Below, one piece after another: positions 1 through 12,500 of a DNA stretch of 64,000 nucleotides. Source of the DNA: Callaeas wilsoni. Taxonomy: Eukaryota; Chordata; Aves; Passeriformes; Callaeidae. Under the pieces are notes generated by a model. That model worked only from the letters and a program-made list of their open reading frames with translations, was not told the origin of the DNA and did no database searches. Position numbers and translations under genes: made by a program. Location of the stretch: positions 124,001 through 188,000 of the forward strand of contig VWPU01006282.1 of NCBI GenBank assembly GCA_013398955.1, written 5' to 3'. The stretch's first letter is position 1. Each line of letters begins with the position of its first letter.

Positions 1-34
1 TTTTTTTGGTTTTTTTTGTTTTTTTTGTTTTTTT
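1..34. repeat. T-rich low-complexity sequence at the window edge
   Basis: Runs of seven to eight T separated by G or GG; the repeat may continue beyond the left edge. Confidence 0.9.
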
Positions 35-401
35 AATCTGTGTGGGTATTGTGGAGGTCCTCCTTCTCCTTCTTTGTCAGAAGCAGCTCAAAGCAGGCTC
101 TGCTGCCTCTTACTGAAGCATGTTGCTCTGCGCCAGTCCTTTATGGGGTTGGGAACAGTAGTTCCATCTTGGCCATGTGCCTGGAAAACGATGTGTTTCT
201 GGGAGAGAAATGTGGCACTGCTGTCGGCTCCCAAATAGCCTTAGCCATGTCCCACATTCTCCTGGCTTTTCAGTGAGCCCCTTGGACACATCAGTGTGGT
301 TGTTGCTTTCATGTACACTGACTGCAGCACCTTAGCAAAGGGAACAACTCTTCTTTTGATATTTGTACAGAATTTCACAGGATGATGTTTAGGGTAGATT
401 G

Positions 402-515
402 GTTTTGGTTTTTTGGGTTTTGTTGTTGGTTGGGGCTTTTTTTGATTGCTTGTTTAGGCGTTTGGTTTTGGTTTTGGGTGTTTTGTGGTTTTTTGATTTT
501 TTTTTCTTTCAGAGG
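402..515. repeat. G/T-rich low-complexity tract
   Basis: About 110 bases of GGTTTT, TTGG and long T runs, almost free of A and C on the plus strand. The tract ends in TTTTTTTTTCTTTCAG, which mimics a splice acceptor. An open frame spans it, but its residues (W, F, G, L, then KKYKKKYKKK) reflect the base composition. Confidence 0.85.
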
Positions 516-2379
516 GTACTCTAGAAAGAAATACAAAAAGAAATACAAGAAGAAAGCAGAAGATAATGTTAACACAAGCTCTTCAGAAAAGCTATTGTCC
601 TTTGGTGAAATATCTAACATAAAGCAGCTCTAACCTCGGCAGGTGCTCACTAGAGGAACAGGGTGAGCCTACCTTTTGGGAAACTTTCTGGTAGGCTGCT
701 CACTCAGCTACTTTCTCTAGCAGCAAACTAGAAATGAAGGTGCCTTGGTGCTAATGGCTTTTAGCTCTAGAGAACAAGTGCTCACAGCTCTGACCTCTTG
801 GCCATAAAGGGAAGGCAAGAAATCAATGAGTTTGTCTTCGTCCCCCTGAGCAAATCTGCTACCAGCTATGGTGCAGCAATCTCCACTTTGTGCTTTGACG
901 TGATGCCCTCTGAAATCTGGGAGAGGGGATCCTTCCCTCTCCTGCCAGTGCTCAGTGTTAAACTGAAGGGCTGCAACATTATCACTGCCTCATCTCTCAC
1001 TGCCCATGACCTGCTGCATGCCATAACCTGTGGACACAAATTTCTTGGGACGGGAATGTGGGGGACACCAAAGCTACTAGAGACCTGCTCCACTCTCTCC
1101 TCACAGTCCCATCCTGAAGGTTTTCCCTGCTCCCAGCCCTCCTGCTGGAGACCAACCCTCAGGCTTTACCCTGGCAAGAGACTTTCTTGCTTGGTGCCTG
1201 CCCGTTGACTTTCTCTGGCATCTCTTGAGTCATCGTTGCCCACCTGCCTCCTGCGAAAGCCTGTGTGCCGGATTGGACACAGCCTGGCAGCCCAAAACCT
1301 TTGGATCAGCAAAGATGCTGAGGGGATTCCACCGTAGCCTCTCATAGCAGGCTGCTCTCCTTCTCTCTTCCTTCTCCCCAATGTCTTGGGAGGCCATGCA
1401 CATTCCGTGGAGCCAAGCAGCCAACAGCAACCTCAGGCAAGACTTTTTGTGGCTTGAAAGCATTTGCTGGAAGCACCAGGGCACAGGAGGAGCAAAGGAG
1501 GCTGCTGTGTGCTGGATGCTTCAGTCTGTTCTTGGGCCATAACAGGAACTTCTGAGCTTGGCAAAGTTCAGGCCCTTTCCAGCTTCAAAAAGTCTTGGCA
1601 AAAACAGTGTCTGCCACTCGGGAGATTGCTGTGGACTGGAAGAAAGAGGCAGTTAATGTAATTCTGCTCCTTAACCTCCTGTGACAAGGCTTGGAGAGAA
1701 GGAAGGGGGGAAAAAAAAGGTGTGATGGGAAGGGGAGGAGGAGGTGGGAAATATCTCAGCACTTTAATGAAGACTTTACAAAATGTCTCGCACCTTGTCC
1801 CTGAATTCAAATCTCTTCCAGAAATGAACACCAAGGAGCGTGGTGCTGTTTTCGAGGCAGCCAGGGTGATAATGCAAGATACCCACACTGCTACATATGT
1901 TTTGGTTGATCTGGGTTTCTCCTTCTTTTGTTGAAGTTCAAAAAGCATGGTTCAAAAGGTCTAAGTTTGCACTTCAGACCTTGGGGGAAAAGTTCTTTCC
2001 CTTGGAGGAGGAAGGCTGGTTTTGCAAAAAAATTAATATTTTTCTTCTGTGGGGCTATTAGAAACTGACTTTACAGAGAATAATATTTAAAGCACTTCGT
2101 CTAGAAGAGATTTCAGCCCTTTTTGTGTTGCAACACACTGGAATACCTGAAATTATCCTTCGGGTATAGCAGCCTTTCCAAGACCTATTGACAACCTCCT
2201 GGGATAAACTCATGGAAAGGACACCACACTCCCAAGGTGAGGGATCCTGAGATGTCCCCTTCTTCTTGTCTCTGCCAGAGCTCTGTGCCCACCATGGCCT
2301 ACCTTTTCCACTGGCACCCCCCACTCAGGACAGGGCTACAGGTCCCCCAGAAAATCCACAGGGAATCATCTCCCTCTTA

Positions 2380-3160
2380 TGGTGCGATCCCGTACTACAC
2401 TCGGGTGCGCCTCTCCCAGCTCCCCGGTGTTTGCTGCAGCGGGCAGGGGGACAGGCAGGGGACACGGCAACAAAACCATTGCAAGAGTGATCTAAGATGG
2501 GGATGCGCTGGAAGACGGAAGAGGGGATACCTGCTAGGGGAGGAAAACGAGGGCAGGAAGGTGATGACAAGGTCGCTCAGTCTCGGAAATAGGAGGAGGT
2601 GATCACCCGCGGCTGCTGAGGACTGGAACCAGTGATGCAGAGCTCCCAGGCAGTCCTTTCCACACCACATCTAAAAATATGCCTTTGCCCCGAAGGCGTG
2701 CTGGCTGTGGCTGTGCTGGGGCACGAGGTCCCTCCTCACAGGGAAGGGAGTGGCACAGATCTGTTTGCCCATCGGACAGCGGAGCAGCTCTCGGTGCTAA
2801 GGCTGGAGGCATTGCCGTCACCAGTCCGTCCAAACTCTCACAAATTCTGTACATCTCTCACCGGCAGAGCTGCTCTGCCTGGCAGAGCTTGTAAGGCTCG
2901 CTCTGGAACGGGGGCTGTGGCTGGGACCAGGGAGGGCAAGAGGCAGGGCCGCCGCTGTGCCCCCAGCCCCAGCCCCCAGCCCCGCTCTGCCCCGCCGTGA
3001 TCACCGAGGCAGACCTTGCGCATCTCCGTCTGATGCCTGCGCAGGGAAGAAGCCAACTAAGCTTGCCAAAACAATCCCTGGAGCTGCAGGGAATGTCAGG
3101 AAGGCTGGGTCAGCGCTGGCCTGCTGGGCAGTGCCTGTGTTGCCCCGTGGAGACGCGCCT
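2380..3160. other. GC- and CpG-rich patch in intergenic DNA
   Basis: CpG dinucleotides are visibly denser than in flanking DNA, most so at 2890-3050, next to a (CCCCAG)-like run at 2960-2985. No exon that I recognise is present. It may be a weak CpG island, a distal promoter or only a GC-rich segment. No count was computed. Confidence 0.45.
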
Positions 3161-5179
3161 GCCTGTCCAGGAAGCACAGCAGCTCCCTGCCGGCCAGGAA
3201 AGCAGCTCTCCTCCTGCAGCACCTGGAGGGAAGCTGGCCCGTGCCCCGGTCCTGCCTAGGACCCCTTCCCCAAAAGACAGGGCTGCCCATGTGCTCTGAA
3301 GGTGCAAGCCCAGAGCCTCCAGCACAGCAGTCTCACACCAGTCAGGCACACAGGCTGATCCTGGTTTCCATCATCAATCTGATAAATGGGAAACCTTCAT
3401 GGAACAATTGCTGCTATGTCCGTGCATCAGTCTTCAAAGAGGAATGCAAAATCTTTCCCGTGTTCAGGTGACTGTGTTGTTTGCAGAGCTCAGGGCAGCT
3501 GAGGAGAACTCACTTCATGATGAATATGCAGAGGGAAAAGCCAGCCTAGGTTAAAAAGAATTCACAGTGAAACTGGTTACATTAATTTAAAAACCAAGCT
3601 GTCCCATTTGCTCTTCACACTCTATGATTTTCATAAACCTCTCCAGGTCTAACTGATTACTTTAAAGCCGGACTGTGTTCAGTTGACACAAGCAGCACTC
3701 AAAAGTGTAGTTCAAGCGTGGTGCTCAGCAGCAGTGCAGGGGCAGGTGCCGCACACAGGTGCCAGGGCCTCACAATGTGGGGCACATCGTTATCACAGTG
3801 CATGGCAGATGCACTGCCCCTCCACAGCGCTCCTCTCTGCTTCCCACATCCCGACCACATCTCCCACAGCTCAGCTGATCTGACACTAATTAAATACACT
3901 TAACAGCCAGGTGCTCATCCTTTGAGATGGATCTGAGAGGTATCCAGGGGTTGCTGGCTGGGGCTGGATTTCACAGGCAGCTCCTGGGCCCAGTCCTTGT
4001 CTTCCTATTTTGCCCCTGGAAGGGGCAAAAATCATCTTGATGCACTGCAGCAGAAGTTAAGGGGAAAAGCTGAACACAGTTGAACCTGGGTTTATATTTT
4101 GGCTTTGCTCATCCCTTCACAATCCTGAAGAGTGGCCAAGTGCTTAAGTGCCGTTCATTTTGTTGGGTACATTCTTAACACTGTGAAGGCTCCTGACCCT
4201 GCTCAACAAATCAGCAATACAGCTAGTGAATCTCAAGGTGAACTCCAATACACGAGGTCTTCTATTTACAAGTTTTCCCACTTTTTGCAGAAATGAAAGC
4301 TGCAGCTCTCATTTGGCTGAGAGAGTAATGGCATGAATTTACAGGCTAGGAATAGCAGCCTAGCTTCCAACTTCACACTAACAGAGAGTGGGTGGGAAAT
4401 AACTCACTTCCAAACTGCCCAGGTACCTTCCTCTAGTTCTGCCAGGAGACATTGCACATGGACAGCCCTGCTGCACCAGTCATGCTGCTCTCTAGGTGAA
4501 ACCCCTGGACCCAGAGATCTGTTGATCCCCACAAAACCAAGGCAGAAAGCAGGAGACAGGTGTCTGTAAATCCTGGATCCTCATTTTCAAGGATTTCTCC
4601 AGGCTCCCAGTCCTTCTCAGTAAAAGACCAGCATTCACTGCAGCATGTGTCCTGCAGGAGAAAGACCCCTTGCAACCTACGGTTCCCTGCCTGCCCTTCA
4701 CGTGGAGTTAAAACAGGACCTCTCATTAGCCTCTCATCTATTTTGGTTTAACAGGGTACATCTTTAATCACACTGAAATTATAGGGAAAATGGAAAAAAA
4801 AATCTGAACGTTTATTTGCTGTTCTGAACTAATAGTCTCTGAGTAATGCTACCTACAGACAAAATGGGTGAAAATAAAATAGAGATTACGGAATTGAATT
4901 GACAGCCATGGTACAGCCAGCAGAGGTAGACATGTCCTACTGAAGTTGTAATTTAGCATGGAAAGTGGGGGGGGAAAGAAGAGCAAGAAGGATATCTACT
5001 GCTAGGGGAGGTCTTGATGGAGAGGGAAGAAAAATATCTGTAAAGAGATTTGTGAAAATCACGAAGTATTTTGTTCACAGCCAATGTCCTGTTCGTGCTC
5101 CCAGTGCGCAGACGTATGGGAGGTCCCTGTCACACCTGGAGGGAGCATTTGGATTATTAAGATTTCCTCGTGCTCCCAG

Positions 5180-5320
5180 CTCTTCCCAAGCGGGCTTTCA
5201 GCGAGCTGCAGTGAGGCAAGCTGCGTGCGGCACGCTGGGGGCTGCCGGTGGCAAGCTGCCCCTTCCAGCCCGGCTGCCTCGGGCTGCGGCGGCAGCCGCG
5301 TGGCATTGCTCCCGGCCACC
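5180..5320. other. Compact CpG-rich patch
   Basis: About a dozen CpG sites within 140 bases (for example CTGCGGCGGCAGCCGCGTGG near 5284). It is followed within 40 bases by CACGTG at 5352-5357 and by less GC-rich sequence with a TAATTA site at 5591-5596. Could be a distal regulatory element; no gene is recognised. Confidence 0.4.
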
Positions 5321-6008
5321 AGCTGGGTGACATTTCATTCAGTGTAAATCACACGTGTTACAAGTGAATGAGCAGTTTGAAATTCATGGAGTCGTAACTG
5401 GGAAGGCCGAGGGGCCACTGCCATCAGCTGCCCAGCCTCCTGTGTAACTGGCCGTAAAACTGCAGCCGGGAGCTCCCGCATCCAGCCCGGCAATTTGTGC
5501 CCGAGCAGGAGTGAATCTGTGAGAAAGACACTCTGTCATCATTAAAATCCCGATGTGTGTCATAAATCCTGGCTGAGAGCTCCTAAAGGCTAATTACTCT
5601 CACAGAATTCCTGTTCTCGCTTTGGGTCTGCTCCTGCCCACGAGGTTCCTTACCTGCATTACTTCCAGAGCTCCCCTCCAAAAACCAAACCTCCTATTTC
5701 ATTGTACCGTGTTTTGACAGCCGTGGAGACCAGTGCTGTTTGTGGAATAGACTCACACGCTGCCCTGAGCAAACAAGGGGCATGGGATCACCCACCCAAA
5801 GTATTCAGGACATTCATAAAATATATTTTACACAAATGATTGGCTGAGCTCTCATCTAAAAGGGCTCAGCAGGTGCTTGTGCCTCCAGTAAGGGCATCCA
5901 GGGAAAAGCAAGAAGGAGAGGGCGAGCTGAGAGGACTGACCCAGGGCTGGTTAAGGATAAGACTGGTGGCAGTGACAAGCCTCACTGGGGACTGAAAGAA
6001 ATTAGGAA

Positions 6009-6032
6009 AAAAAAAAAAAAGAAAAAAAAAGA
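6009..6032. repeat. Poly(A) tract
   Basis: Two A runs split by a single G, in intergenic DNA. I see no recognisable retrotransposed gene body on either side. Confidence 0.9.
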
Positions 6033-6479
6033 ATACAATTTGGGAAGCATCAAATGCTGAGGGAAAGATGAAGAAAAGGAGTTTGAAACAGAGGTGCCAG
6101 GTGGAAGGGGAGATCTGTGCCAGGTGTGGGGCTGGACTGAAGGCCAGGAAGCTGCTCTCAGGCACCATGCTGGGAGCAGGAGGGTGGAGGAGGCAGCTGC
6201 CAGTCACCAAGGCACAGGAAAGCAGGGCAGGGCAGGGGAGCAGAGAGTTTCTCCACGTTCACACCAGGCAGAAGCTGACCTCCCATTCCCATGGCAACCC
6301 TAACCCGGCTGTGTGCACGGAGGCAGATGAAGGCATTAATTTCCCAGCAAAGCCATCTCAGACCCTCAGCACGCGAGGCAGCCGCCTTCGGGTTGCTGGG
6401 GGAACCGTAACTTTTTAATCACACTGCATTAAGGGTTTTATTACTCTGCATATTTATAAGAGTTGGTTTATTCAGATCC

Positions 6480-6504
6480 AGAGAGAGAGAGAGAGAGAGA
6501 GAGA
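6480..6504. repeat. (GA)12 microsatellite
   Basis: Twelve pure GA units at 6481-6504. Likely length-variable between individuals. Confidence 0.97.
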
Positions 6505-9500
6505 TATTTGCTATTTTTACTGCGTCTTTCAGACTACCCCAGACTTTTCCCTGCATGGATGCTGGTGCAGGTGACCGGGGTACCACTGTTGAGGTCAGAT
6601 GGGATGCAAAATAGTTACGGTGTGTGCAAGCAGCATGGCAACCAGAGATGCTAAATACAGAACTGCAAAGTATGTGATGGAGGGCGATCACTGAGGTGGT
6701 AGATCAGTGCCTAATATAATACATTATATTTCTGTGGCTTTTGAGTGAAAAGACAACTGGGACAAATTTTAGCAGGATGTTTTACATACATGGCAGCTAC
6801 AAACATATTAACAACCAAAAAGAATGACAACCAAAGGGGGAAAAAAAAAGCTTAATTAGCTACTTTATGGAAAGACCAAGGAACAAATGCAACCCAGAAG
6901 AGTTTTTCTGCTCTCCAGGGCCTTTGCACATCTCTGTTATTCCCACTGCTGGCCTGTACAACTTTGCTCAAAAACCTATTTGGAAAGCTTTTAGAAATAC
7001 ATCATAGTCTACATTAGTCTTTGTTTGAACCAGCTGGAAAAAATGACCTTTCCTAAACGTTTGGAAAGGCTCAAGAGCGACTGACCTAAAGAAACCCTTG
7101 GAGGTTTGTCGTGGACTCAAGGCTTAGACAGACTTGTTTCCTCAGATGTAGCTGCAGTGCTTTAACATGCCCCTCCAAACTTTCACCCCACAGATTTGAG
7201 TCTATTTAGGCTTCTTGCTGAGCCGCTTGGCCCATTGGACTGGCTGGAATGGGCGGTGTGGGATGCCAGGGCCAGGCATCTCCTTCAGTCCTGGCAAGGA
7301 CCAAGAGAGGTGCTGTGAGGCTGCGAGCAGCCCACGCAGGGTGAGTGGTTTGGCTGCCCCTGCCAAACCTTACAAACAGGTGAGCTCATGCCAAGCAAAG
7401 TCTCTTCTGAAAGTAGCAGGAAAACCAAAAACTGTCAGCTTTGTGACACATGCTTCGGAAAATCCCTTCCAGTGCTCCAGTCATCCCAAGCTCCATCCCA
7501 GACAAGCTGAGCAGCTGGCTGTGCCTCAGCCCAGGCTGCTGCTGCCAGCCCCATCTGTGGCCATGATGTGTCAGGAGAGAAACAAGATCCATAGCTCCTC
7601 TCCTGCACTGGCTGCTGGGTCTTTGAAGAGGACCGTGGGCACCAGAAACACCAGAGTCTCTGCAGGGGGTAAGAGCTGGTTTGTTTATTCCAATCCAATA
7701 ATTACTGGGAAGAGAAGTCAAAAACGGGAGCTAGTAGCATGTGTACCACAGTGGGTTGCACAGATTGGGGTGCTCCCACTGCTCATGTTTGTCCTTTCCT
7801 CCATCTGCTCTCCTTTCTGTCTCTGCCAACTATTCTACAGCTCCCTAGGCCCTTCCCACTCCCTCCAGCAATGCCCAGGCTCTTGGTGGTACCGGCACCA
7901 GGAGCTGTGGTAGCAGCAGTTAGGTGCCCCAGGGGTTCTGGCACCTGTGCTCTCTCATCTCCTCCTCTAACCCTGCCAGCTAAGTGTCTCCTCTCACTCA
8001 CTTTGCTCCGGGGCTGATGATTTTCAGATTTTTGAAGATTTTGGGCTTTGACTGTCAGGCGATGACCAGGCAAATGCATCCCATATCAAAAGGCTCCAGC
8101 TGTGCTGGGCAAGTGGCCACACTGCAGGACTGAGGGGGCTGAGCACAGCACATTTGCCAGGCTGCAGCCACAGAGTGACCTTCATGTGGTGGCTCAGGGA
8201 CAGTTGCCCCCACTGTGTGAGACTGCTTGTCACGGAGGAACCGTCACCCTTGGTCAGACGAAATGTCCATCTGACCCCACAGCTTGTCCCTACCAGCTGC
8301 AGATGCCACGGGAGGAGGGTGAGGACAGGGTGAATCCATTGTAGCACCTTCCCAACCTCTCGTCCCCACTCCTAGGGATCCAAGGGGCCTCCTGGGCCAG
8401 AGTTAGTGTCTCTGTAGGCAATAGAGTTTAAATTCTTTTCCTTTCATGAATTTTTCCTGCCTCGTTTTGAAGCTGTGGCTGGCACTGGCAGGCTCCCATG
8501 GCAGAGCCTCACCGTGTAATGACATGCAGTGTGAAAGCACCTCTCTGTTTTGAAGCTGCTGCCTCCGGCTTTTGCTCCATGCCTCCAAGGTGTTGGCTGG
8601 GAAGAGGCAATGAATGGCCATGGCCTATTTGCTGTTCCCAGGCCTCTTCTATCACCTTTTTGGCTGAAAAACACTCCCTTTCCACTGCTATTGCAACTGC
8701 TCTACACCTTCAACTAGGAACTGGGTGGCTGGGGTGGGCTGTTGCAGAGGCAGAGGCTGAGGAGCAGAGGCTGTGAAGCAGAGGCTGAGAGCCCCTTCCT
8801 GGCCCAGGCTGCCACCTGCAGCTGCACACAGCGAGCCACCAGTGCTGGATGGACACACAGCCATGCTGGCCACAGCACCAGGCCAGGGACAACGCTCACA
8901 CCTCATCCCAAAGCCCTCTGTGCAGTCACTGTCAATGCTGTGATGCCTTTATTCTTCTGTGCCCTTTCCTTCTCCAAACAGCCAGTAACTTAGAAGCACA
9001 CAAGATATTTTTAGACCTAACTTAGAAGTGCTTCAGGTCTGCACTTCGGTGACTCAGCTGGCAGCGCTGTTTACTTTAGTTTTACAATCAAACTGGGCAA
9101 TTATAGCCCTGAACAGCCTTTAGAGACCGCATTTCCTTGTCATGCTGTCAGAGTTTGCACGCAGCGCTGTCTGTAAAGCACTTTGCACACCCAAGTACGT
9201 GTCTGAAGGTTTTCTAAAGCAGATGGAGAATAAAGCCCTGGGCTGTCACACCCCTTTCCTCTGTCTGCTTGTAAAACCACCTCCCTGTGCACTCCATAAC
9301 ACTGCCTCATTGCCAGAGGTTCTGGCACGCTCTGCTGGGGATGCTCCCCAAGATGACTGCTCACGAAGGATTGCTGCAGGATTTGGGTCATGGCCGGAGC
9401 GCAAGGTGGCATTTTCTCCCTAATGAAAGTCTCTCTCACAGCTTTTTCCTTTCAGAGGAAGAAATCTCTGCAGCTCACAGAGCCATTTGTACTGGTTTAA

Positions 9501-12500
9501 TGATGCTCAAGACATTTATCCTGGGGGAGAGTTCTGCCTGAGCTCCCTGTTTACTTCAAACCCACTTATTTATAACAACCTTTCCTCCAGTTCTTGAATC
9601 CTTCACCTGCACGAACATCTCCTCTAGATCATCTTTATTGAATACAGTTAAGTGTAGCTCATGGGGTTATTGAATTACAGGCATGAACTTAGCAAAATGA
9701 GATAAATCACTCACATATTAGCCTCTCTCTATTAAACACATCTCACCCGGAGGCATTTTTCCATAAAACAGTTACTATATATCAAGCATTTGAATATTTG
9801 AAGCAGCTAAGGCGGGCTTCTCCCAGCAAGAAGGCACACAACGGGAATGTAGCAGCCCTCTCTGAAGGATGTTTTACTGCCTAAAATATTTATTAGAAAT
9901 AGCACCCTCTGTGTGAGGCTTGAACAGTAGGAGCCTGAGAGCTGCATTTGCTCTGATTCCTATCAGATTCTCTTCCATGCAACGTGGCACTATGTGGGGA
10001 TGAGTGCTGGCAACCCCGAGGCACCGCTGGCCACCACCCAGCCCTGACACCCACCTCTGCCTCTGCCCTCACCTCAGCAGGGACAGTGCCCTCCCTGGGC
10101 TCACTCTCCAGTGTGCCCCTGCCAGGCACCAGCTCGAGGGAGATGTTGTCATCTTCGAGAGAGAGTGGAGCTTTATTTGGGCAGGAGCAGCACTAGGAAA
10201 TGTTGATGCCATCTGGGAATGCAAAGGGGACTCAGCTGTGGGCTCAGCCCCTGGCATGGGGGGAGCAGCAGGTTCTGGTACTGCCCCAGGTCCTGGCACT
10301 GCCCAGCCCCAAACCACATCATTGCCTGCCTGCCCTGCAGCACCCTTGCATTCATCCCCTCCAAAGGATCTCCAGAATATTGGCTTGCTTTTCTCTCTAG
10401 GTAGTTTTCATTCTGGCACACATTTTAACTTCTCTTACCATGACCTCAGCTTTGGTATTTTCAGAGTCCATGACATATCCATGTATAACCTTCCCTGCTC
10501 TGTGGTTTGACGTGTCTTGGGTTTTGGGGGAATTTTTCTCCTCCCTGTCTGCCTCAGAAGCCTGAGGCAGTGTGTGATGGTTTATTTGGGAGATCCTGAT
10601 CCCAAACTGCATCTGCTACATGCCATTGATGCTGTAAGATTTTCAGATCAAAAGATTGACTGAAATACGGGAAAAAAGTATATACATATATACAATAATC
10701 TGCCCTGATACATCACCATGAAGATCAGTAACCTCTCAGGACAAGCCATGCTCTGCATCATTGCTCCTTATGCACAGGATTTTGTTCTGAATAGCTCTTG
10801 GATATTAACATTTTATAAATAATTAGCATAATCAATATTTTAATTCCTGGCATTATTAAGAATTACACAAGGAATGTTAAGGATTACTGAAGGTGTACTT
10901 GTAACCTCATGAAGCATAAACTACCCTGTTCAAATACTACTGTTTAAGGTGCTACTCTCGAGGAAAGTAATTTTTACAACCAATTAATTAGTTTTCCAGT
11001 CAGTGAAAATGGTTTTCAGTGTGGATGTTTAACCCTTTTCTCTGGAAATGCCTTTAATGAAGGAATAAACTGCAGATTCAGTAACAGAGATGACATCTGT
11101 ATATTCCAGTGTCCTCTGGGGACTTTTCTGCCCCGTTTTGCAACGTTCTGTAAAAAACTGCAGTGGAAACAAAAGCTGCACCACCCCTTCTCCTGCCTTG
11201 CCCATCGCCCTTCAGGACCCCCCTCAAATGCACTGAACCCCAGGGGCAGCACTTGTGGCTGCAGCACCCCTGGGCTGTGCACAGTGGGATCAGTCACTGC
11301 CTGTGGGCACGTGTGTACGATGTGCTGGAACCAAACCAGGGGGAACTCCTCTTTCAAGGCCTTTTGTTCAAACTGCAGGTTTGTTATACCCACTTTGTCC
11401 TCCAGACCCAGATTCCAGTTTGGCTTCTCCTCATTCCTTTGAGGTACGTGCATGTTGCTGGTTTATGGACACTGCATAGTGCAGCATAGGTTACTCCATT
11501 AAAACCTCTGCGATACCATTCCTTCTTGTTCCCAGTGAACTGGATTTCACGCTTTTTCCTCTTTGTTTAAAAAATACTCAAACAAAAAGACAAATATGAC
11601 AGACAAGCTTTTATGATGATGTGATGATGTTTTATGTTGCTCCATTTTCCTTGCCTTCTTTCCCGGTGGAAGCTAAAATCACTCTTAGAGCCATCTCCCA
11701 CTCTCTAATATTTTAACCAGAATGATCTATCTCCCGTAAACACGAGCCAGCGTGTGGTTCATTAGAGCAGTGGTTTGGCACCTGTATCACCCAACTTCCC
11801 CCTTGACAGTGCCTCACTGTTCACACACTTGGGGTGCTGCACTCACTGATATTTCGTGGGCAAGGGGACAGCAATAAATCCTCAGGGGGTTGGAAACAGG
11901 ACTGCAGATCCCGGCAGACGCTTGAAGCACCATGATGAACCAGGTGCTGTGTAAGGCAGCTTCAGGTCATGAGCTGGTCTCCTCCATCCCATTAGATCTG
12001 CCTTTGAGCACCCATGCTCTGCAAATTTCCAGCTGGAGAAAAGGAGGTTTTCCAGCAGACTGTCCCTTCTGACAGTGGGTGCCCACAGCATCTTGAGCCA
12101 TCGATGTCCCACTGAGCCCCAGGGCACAGACCAGCCAGCCCAACTGACCAGCACCTCGCTGCCTGCAGCCACCACCCTCCCTCCTCCCCTCAGAGCCACC
12201 CAGCACTGCCTGAGCCTCCTGGGGAGCTGGAGAAGCATATAATTGCAAATGACAGCCTCACCTCTTCACCCATGGGCCGAGGGCTGGATGAGATCTGATC
12301 GAGCAGCTGGTTCATCAGCCCCGGGCATCGTCTGCCCATCACTCAGGAGGCACAGGCGGCTCTGTGTCAGAGGTCCCTGCAGGGCTCTCCCAGCAAGGCC
12401 TCCAAAAACACTGAGGGGATTTTCAAACCAGCTGGTTTTGTCTGGTGTGCAAGTAAATTGTGCAGCTCTATTACATACCTGCACGGCTGGTGGGAGCGGA

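Larger units (their letters stand above)
35..5080. other. Intergenic sequence, no gene recognised
   Basis: Moderately GC-rich sequence downstream of CDK8. Many short open frames occur on both strands, none resembling a known protein and none flanked by convincing splice sites. It includes the G/T-rich tract and the CpG-rich patch listed separately. Confidence 0.75.

Noticed and set aside
500..516. Splice acceptor at the end of the T-rich tract
   Set aside because: The sequence TTTTTCTTTCAG fits, but the following frame is Lys/Tyr low-complexity and no partner exon is seen.
382..633. Small open frame rich in W/F/G followed by KKYKKKYKKK
   Set aside because: It is produced by a G/T-rich low-complexity tract and an adjacent A-rich one; no protein family is suggested.
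798..1208. 136-codon open frame on the plus strand
   Set aside because: No recognisable similarity, no splice or promoter context, and overlapping frames of similar length on the other strand.
6009..6032. Poly(A) tail of a processed pseudogene
   Set aside because: No gene-like sequence lies on either side of the A run in the expected orientation.
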